Made by a program: the position numbers and the translations under genes
Shown: positions 58,247 to 64,000 of the stretch, one piece after another
Layout: each line of letters opens with the position of its first letter
Position numbering within the stretch: position 1 is the first letter of the stretch
The notes under the pieces: model-generated
Databases searched by the model: none
What the model was told of the DNA's origin: nothing
What the model saw: the letters and a program-made list of their open reading frames with translations, nothing else
Assembly: GCA_002118135.1 (NCBI GenBank)
Contig: BDIU01000459.1
Location: forward strand, 98,247-162,246
Reading direction: 5' to 3'
DNA from: Trebouxia sp. TZW2008
Taxonomy: Eukaryota > Chlorophyta > Trebouxiophyceae > Trebouxiales > Trebouxiaceae
Length of the DNA: 64,000 nt

Positions 58247-60143
58247 ATGAAGGCTACCGCTACTACCGCGACCTGCTGTCTACTGCTGCTGCTGGCTGTC
58301 TGTGGCCCTGCCACAGGCAGGGAGCTCAAGGAAGGTAAGCTCAAGCTCGCTCACGACCACGGCCAACGAACTGACTGCCTGCCTGATCGCTCAGCTTGCA
58401 CAGGCGTCGACAGCTTGCACAGGCATCGACCGCTTGCACAAGTGCTGCACTGACCCATGCCGGGCTGCCTGCAGAAGGGCGGCGATTGCTGGCTCATCGC
58501 TTCTGCCATGGCAGCCACTGTCACTACCACAAGTACTGCAACTCACACGCTGCGGCTGCTGCCGCTTCAGCTTCTGGTGGAGACGCTTCTGCTGCAGCAG
58601 CTGCAGCTTCCTCAGGTAAGCTGTCTGCAGTCACGACAGCAGGACTGCATGAGGGTATGTGCACCTGCTGCAAATACTCATTTGAGCATGTCTTGACTCT
58701 CACCTTGCTGCAGGCAGCTGCTATGAGGGCTACTTCTCAGATGAAGCAGCATCAGCTGCTGCTTCTGCCAGCTCAGGTGAAGCTGATGTATTGCTTTCAC
58801 CATGATAGGCAAGCTCTGATCAGCTGCATAAGTGCGCACACAGCAACTCTCAGTACATTTGCTGCAGGTCGCCATCTGCTATCAGCCCGCTTCTGCCACG
58901 GTGACAACTGCCGCTACCACAGATACTGTGACTCCAGTGTAGCAGCAGCTGCGGCTTCTGCTTCTGGTGGAGATGCTTCTGCTGCTGCAGCTGCAGCTTC
59001 CTCAGGTTAGCTGTTGGCACTTATGACAACAATGGCAGCAAGAATGCAAGTAGGCGTGAGTACCTGCTACAAGTGGATCCTATCTGAACTCGATCAATTG
59101 CTGCAGGCAGCTGCTATGAGGGATACTTCTCAGATGAAGCAGCATCAGCTGCTGCTTCTGCTAGCTCAGGTAAAGCTGCTGTGTTGTACCTGATTGTGAA
59201 ATGCAATCTCTGTTCAGCTGATGAGTGCACACTCAGCAAAGCTCGGTGCAAATTCTTGCAGGTCGTCATCTGTTGGGAGTCCGTTACTGTTATGGCGACA
59301 ACTGCCAGTACTACAAGTTCTGCGACTCCAGTGCAGCAGCAGCCGCAGCAGCAGCTTCTGGTGGTGACGCTTCAGCTGCTGCAGCTGCTGCATCTTCAGG
59401 TGAGCTTTGAGCTGTCCAGTTTGATTATTAGTGTCAAATACCCTCCTGATTGCGTATCCTAATGCACTGTGGCATGCAGATGACTGCTACGAGGGATACT
59501 TTTCTCCTGAAGCCGTGGCATCAGCTACTGCAGTAAGCTCAGGTAAGCCTGCATACGAGAATGACACATCCCTGAATGCAAAGGAAGTCATGCCTCACTC
59601 TTCGCTGCTATACCAGACGATAGCTGCACTGCATGACTGAGCTTGAACTTGTTGCAGGCCGCCACCTTCTCAACGTTCACCACTTCTGCCATGGTGACAA
59701 CTGCCACTACCACAAATACTGCAACTCCCACGCTGCAGCTGCTGCAGCAGCAGCTTCTGGTGGTGATGCTTCAGCTGCAGCTGCTGCTGCATCTTCAGGT
59801 GAGCACAATACCTCCTTGAGTGCTTTGTTGGCTGTGCTGTGACGCAAAGTTGACAGATTTGGCTGCATGAATCTGCTTACTGTAAGCAATGCTGCCTGCA
59901 GTCTGACTCTGTACCACTGCAACAGTCAGCTCAAGATCTGATCATGCACTTGCTGATGGAACACAGCTCCAAGCTTGATGGGACTTGCATCAAGATCTGC
60001 TGCAGAAACGGCATTTGTGACAGTGGCGAAATGCTGTTCTGTGCGTCTGCCATGCTTGACAGATCCTGACTGCAGGTGGCTGCTATGAGGGTTACTTCTC
60101 ATCACAAGCAAGCTCTGCTGCTGCTTCTGCATCATCAGGATGA
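58247..60143 (+). CDS. Secreted protein of alternating duplicated Cys/His and Cys/Tyr exon modules
   Basis: Nine exons, all introns in phase 1: 58247-58334, 58475-58615, 58714-58776, 58868-59005, 59107-59169, 59262-59399, 59480-59542, 59658-59798 and 60076-60143 (TGA). They sum to 903 nt, 300 residues. Exon 1 is a signal peptide (MKATATTATCCLLLLLAVCG). Exons 2, 4, 6 and 8 each code a 46-47-residue module A: GR.LL, then FCHGDNCHYHKYC, then an Ala run, SGGDAS, another Ala run and SSG. Exons 3, 5, 7 and 9 each code a 21-residue module B: CYEGYFSDEA, then Ser/Ala. Module A has three Cys and B one, so each A-B pair has four, suggesting disulfides between modules. No membrane anchor is seen. I know of no such family. 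The His/Cys core could bind metal and the Ser/Ala runs could be glycosylated linkers, as in cell-wall proteins; both are guesses. Confidence 0.9.
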
Positions 60144-61176
60144 GCAACATCTGCAATGCCTGGATGAGCCTGGAGCACTATTGCTTGCACCACCTGAGAC
60201 TTCAACAGCTAGCTATGAATGACACATTACAGCTTTAGTAGTGGCTGGAAGTTCTTCCTTTGCTGAGATTTAAGGGTCTGGTTTTGAGTCGCTTGAGGTC
60301 AAGAATTTGCCTGACACATGAGCAGGCTTTGATGCTAGTGTTAGCTGGTTTGCTTTACGCTGCTCTGTGAGAGGTGTCATGTTGTTGCTGCCTTGTGCTG
60401 ATTTGCGCCATGAAGCTAGCAGGCTATGTCAGGAACCCTAATCATTTCTGCAATGTGCTTAGCTCGTGAACTGTTTGCTTGACAGTGAAGGGCTTACTCA
60501 AGATGACTCAATTTTTTTGTAACATGCTGATGCACGCATCTCAGACTCTAGCAAGACTGCATCTGCATATCAGCAGCATGCCACAAGCACAAGTGCTGCC
60601 ACTAGCACTACTGCATGCCACGTTGCAGCACCATTCACTTGTCATGTGCATTGATCTGTACATTCTGTAGCAGCTGCCTCTGAATTACTGTGTCTCTTGT
60701 CAATGACGCTGACGCACTGCTTGGTGCCTTGCCTTCTGCTTTGTCATGCAAGCAGCAGTCTTGCCATGCTGCAGGCGTTTTGGCCTTGCTGCTAAGCTAT
60801 GAAGCTGAGCTGTGTAGAAATTATTTGTCCACTCCCACAGATATTGACAGCCTTGCGCATTTGAAACATGTACTTTATGCTTGCAGCAAAACAAAGTGCA
60901 GTGCAGTGTAGCTTGACGCAAACCTGCTTGTGAGTCAGCAAGCGCAGAGCGTGTGATTCTCAACCAGCGCTTATACATTACAGCTGCTACTATATATGTC
61001 AGATTGAGCCCACATCAAATGAACCAAAGTCACTGATGTAGCAAGGCGTCCCAGCTTGCTACAGAGCAGTCTACACAACAAATCAAAGCTTTACAGCTAA
61101 ATAATGCGATCACGTACACTTGTCAGAACTGACACCACAGGTGGCTTGTTTGGCCCAGCGAGATCATCTTGGTGCA
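60144..61176. other. Intergenic between convergent genes, nothing seen
   Basis: This 1-kb stretch lies between the stop of the module-repeat gene and the stop of the minus-strand gene. Frames are short, with no splice chain and no repeat beyond isolated short runs. The 3' untranslated regions of both neighbours are expected here. Confidence 0.5.
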
Positions 61177-63817
61177 TCAGGAGAAGCCCCCACGCAGCTC
61201 CTCCAGCAGCTCCAGGCACCAGCCCTCTCTTGACCAGTAGTACACAAACTCGCACATCTCCACTTGCTTCTGCATCTCGCTGCACACCTGTACGCAACGC
61301 AATATGGCCTACTTAGCTGCAATTCAGACAACAGATTGTGTCCGTATGCAAGGTGTGCTGCATACAGCTGATTGTAAACACATTGATGCTGATGAAAAGG
61401 AAACAGATACAGCTTTGACTGCATGAAGAATGCCAGGCAGGATATGCGTGCTATTTCATCAGGACTGTTTCCAGCTCGTAATTTTGCATCATCAGAATAA
61501 TAATCTCAACCTCAAAAAAGTGCTGAATAAAGCAAATTTCAGGCCGAAGCAGCTGGGCCCACAACATGCCAACCACTACATGCAATGGTGTACAGTGTGA
61601 ACTAAACAAGCTGGCCAGGTTCGTACTGACATGCCTTGCAGTCAGTGCTGCATGTCCAACACAAAGCATACTAGAGCAGCATGCAGAGGATCAGGAATGA
61701 AAGCAAGTCTGTTTTTGCTGATGAGTGCAGGGAACAGATAGCTTACCGCTTGCTGGGTGGCGCTGAGCCTGTCTCTGGGCAGGAAGGTGGGGTTCATGGT
61801 GAAGACCTCATCGCCCACCTCTTCATTTTGCCAGGGCTCCACCAGCTGCATGTTCTCCCACAACAGCTTGCTGCGCACCTCTGGATCCTCCAGCAGAATC
61901 CTGAAAGTCAAGCAGACTCAATTTGAAACGTCGAGTGGCGGTCAAGATCTGGACTTTTGGAAAGAGGGTGAGGTGTGGTGATTCATGCCTGTCGTCAATG
62001 AACAGCTTGCTGCACACGTCTGCACATCCTCTGACAAGGTCCTGAAGCTGTAGGCAGAATGCATGTCAAACATCAGCTGAGGTCAAGCTCGGTCTCTGAC
62101 AGGATGACTGCATGTTCTCCCACAGCATGTTGCTGCGCACCTCTGGGTCCTCCAGCAAGATCCTCAATGTCAAGCATAGTCTGTGTCATCAGTTGTCAGT
62201 CAGTTTCTTGTGGTGTGGAAGTACATGCCTGCCCTCATACAGCAGCCTGCTGTGCACCTTGTAGTCCTGCTGGCCCTTTACATAGCTTGCAAACGTCTCA
62301 TGTCAGATGCAGATCAATATTTGTGGGGAGTTGCAGGCCTGGTCTGAGACAGCAGGTTGCTGCGCACCTCTGGGTCCTCCAACAAGATCCTAAATGGCAG
62401 ACAGAATACATGTCGTCACTCAGAATGTGTCTGTGTAGGGTTGCACGCCTGCCTTCAAAGAGTAGCTGGCTGTGCACCTGTGGGTCATCCTCAAGAGCAA
62501 GCAGACCTTTCTTCAGATGCTGTTCAAGACCTGTGTAGACAGCAGGATTTCACAAGACAAACAAACTCATGCTGGCCTTCAGATGTCAACAAGGGCGTTT
62601 CTGTGTGAGTTTGCATGCCTGCCCTCACACAGCAGCTTGCTGCGCGCTTCTGGGACCTCCAGCAAGCTTTAATAGGCAGACAGACTGCATGTCAATTGCT
62701 GGTAAAGGTTTGTCTGCATAGCAATGCATGCCTGCCCTCACACAACTCACCGACTGCACGTCATTTGTCAAATCTCAAATGCAATCTGTCTGGGTCAATA
62801 TACTTGCCCTGCTGCACCAGCTTGCAGCAATTGCAGTGCTAGGGCAATTCCCCTTGCAGCAATTGCAGTGCTAGGGCAATTCACCTGCAAGCCCTCCTGC
62901 AGGCAAAACAGAACTTGCATGTCAGTGTACAGCTAGAGCGCATGAGTAGCCCTCTACAGTAGCTGCTGCTCAATTTAGGCCCACCACCATGCATCCTAAA
63001 AGCAGTGAAGCTTCAAAGTGTGAAGACCATGGGAAGTGGCGCCTGTGCAAGCAGTGTGTCTGCAACAATTTTATTTGATGGCATATGGCGTCAATGGCCT
63101 GTGCTTGTGTGGGATGTGCATGTGGCTTGTGCAAATTATGTGAAGGCCATGTCTGTCCAGACATGTGTGTCCCTGAGTTCTGTAGCAGGTGATGTCAGAA
63201 TCACCCACAGATGCCAGTCAACGTGACTTGAATCACCAGGTCTGTCTGAACAGCTTTGCATGACGCATTTATGCAATCATTCAACCCTGTCAGCCTGTCA
63301 TACTGTAAAAATGTATTGGGCATGAGAGATTCTGAACAGGACATTCGCGGAAAATTGCACAGTGTCTTGTGGTCCCTCAAGCTTTCTGCATGTTTCCTGC
63401 TGTGCTATGCTTGCATGCAGACAAGTTTGAAGGTTTGCAAGCCTGCAGGTTTTGAAGCCTGCAGCTTTTGCACATTTGACTTATAAGAACGCATCTCTTG
63501 TTGGCACAGCAATCACCTGAAACAGTGTTGCCATGGTACTGCTGTGCTCTATTGTAGGTGCATATCCATGAGCATGATCCGCCTGTCGCCTGATGTCCCT
63601 TTCTGAGACACATGCCACAACAGGATGCGCGCAAATAGCTCTCTCAATATCATGTGACAAAGGGCCATTACTTGCAACGTTGCAAGCAGGGGCAAGCTCA
63701 CCTAGGAGGCACCAGGACAGGGGAGACATCACCCCCCAGCTTGCGAGCCCCCTCATACACTGCAATGACAATCTGCTTGGCCAGCTTCAGCGCCTGAACT
63801 GGGTTGTCCTGAGGAAC
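61177..63817 (-). CDS. 3' part of a conserved-looking, unrecognised protein gene
   Basis: Three exons join in phase on the minus strand: 63702-63817, 61747-61900 and 61177-61287 (TGA at 61177-61179). The gene continues right of the window. The text is highly protein-like and not low-complexity: NPVQALKLAKQIVIAVYEGA, KLGGDVSPVLVPPR, LLEDPEVRSKLLWENMQLVE, GDEVFTMNPTFLPRDRLS, and a C-terminus with EMCEFVYYWSREGWCLELLE. This is probably a soluble helical domain near the end of a conserved protein, but I cannot name the family from sequence alone. The intron between 61900 and 63702 is filled on its exon-proximal side by copies of the start of exon 61747-61900. Confidence 0.72.
62000..62900 (-). 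repeat. Ladder of acceptor-side copies of exon 61747-61900
   Basis: The start of the exon (plus strand CTTGCTGCGCACCTCTGG, then ATCCTCCAGCAGAATCCTG) recurs near 62007, 62118, 62240, 62350, 62465, 62625 and 62730. Decay increases with distance and the period is about 110-150 bp. Each copy is followed by AAGTCAAGCAGACT-like intron text and a shared TGTGTCGTCA..GT block. All lie upstream of the acceptor in transcript direction. Confidence 0.85.
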
Positions 63818-63839
63818 CTGCAAAGGTATAATGATGCAT

Positions 63840-64000
63840 AAATTCATTCATTCACTCACTCACTCATTCATTCATTCACTCACTCACTCACTCACTCACT
63901 CATTCATTTGTTCATTCATTCATTCATTCATTCATTCATTACAAATGTGGGCTAGGCAGGCTCAGCAGGCCCAACTAGGTACGTACAGAAGCAATCAACT
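63840..64000 (+). repeat. ATTC/ACTC microsatellite plus dispersed repeat copy (copy 2)
   Basis: About 100 bp of ATTC and ACTC units (63841-63940) is followed by GGCTAGGCAGGCTCAGCAGG and further bases resembling 30960-31020. The match runs to the window edge, so its right limit is unknown. Confidence 0.7.

Noticed and set aside
1..64000. CRISPR array, operon or mobile integron interpretation of the many repeats
   Set aside because: Repeats are diverged, of many different units and tied to exon edges. Genes have spliceosomal introns. No regular spacers and no bacterial-type gene clusters are present.

Overview
This looks like nuclear DNA of a eukaryotic green alga. Genes are split into many short exons with GT-AG (sometimes GC-AG) introns, base composition is near half GC by eye, and both strands carry genes. 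The recognisable proteins are RACK1, vacuolar ATPase subunit C, an aquaporin, a pTAC5-like plastid protein and a MYND-finger protein. A chlorophyte, most likely a trebouxiophyte, is my inference; no species can be named. I see no prokaryotic operon, CRISPR array, rRNA or tRNA gene. Exon limits were read by hand from splice sites and reading-phase agreement. No transcript or database evidence was available.

Layout, left to right: 0.6-1.8 kb, 3' part of an unrecognised plus-strand gene. 3.3-7.8 kb, RACK1 (minus, 7 exons, complete). 8.2-23.0 kb, a giant Ala/Pro/Ser-rich protein with two membrane segments (plus, about 18 exons). 23-28.5 kb, gene-poor, with two adjacent tandem-repeat arrays. 28.6-31.8 kb, aquaporin (minus). 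32.9-36.0 kb, V-ATPase subunit C (minus, 6 exons, complete). 36.3-41.1 kb, pTAC5-like protein with peptidoglycan-binding-like folds (plus, 6 exons). 42.3-44.3 kb, a MYND-finger gene that appears frameshifted (minus). 44.5-57.0 kb, a large protein with a propeller-like N-terminal half and two membrane segments (plus). 58.2-60.1 kb, a secreted protein built from alternating duplicated exon modules (plus, 9 exons). 61.2-63.8 kb, 3' part of a conserved-looking but unrecognised gene (minus).

Two things stand out. First, most long introns hold a ladder of decayed tandem copies of the edge of the neighbouring exon together with its splice site. Downstream introns hold copies of the exon end plus donor; upstream introns hold copies of the acceptor plus exon start. 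Intron growth here seems to proceed by repeated 50-250 bp tandem duplication across splice junctions. Second, the 58.2-60.1 kb gene alternates a Cys/His module and a short Cys/Tyr module, four of each. Every intron is in phase 1, so modules can be added or skipped without breaking the frame. I know of no family with this layout.

Three divergent gene pairs (RACK1 and the giant gene, V-ATPase C and pTAC5-like, MYND and the propeller-like gene) are separated by only about 220-440 bp. Promoter regions are therefore compact although introns are bloated.
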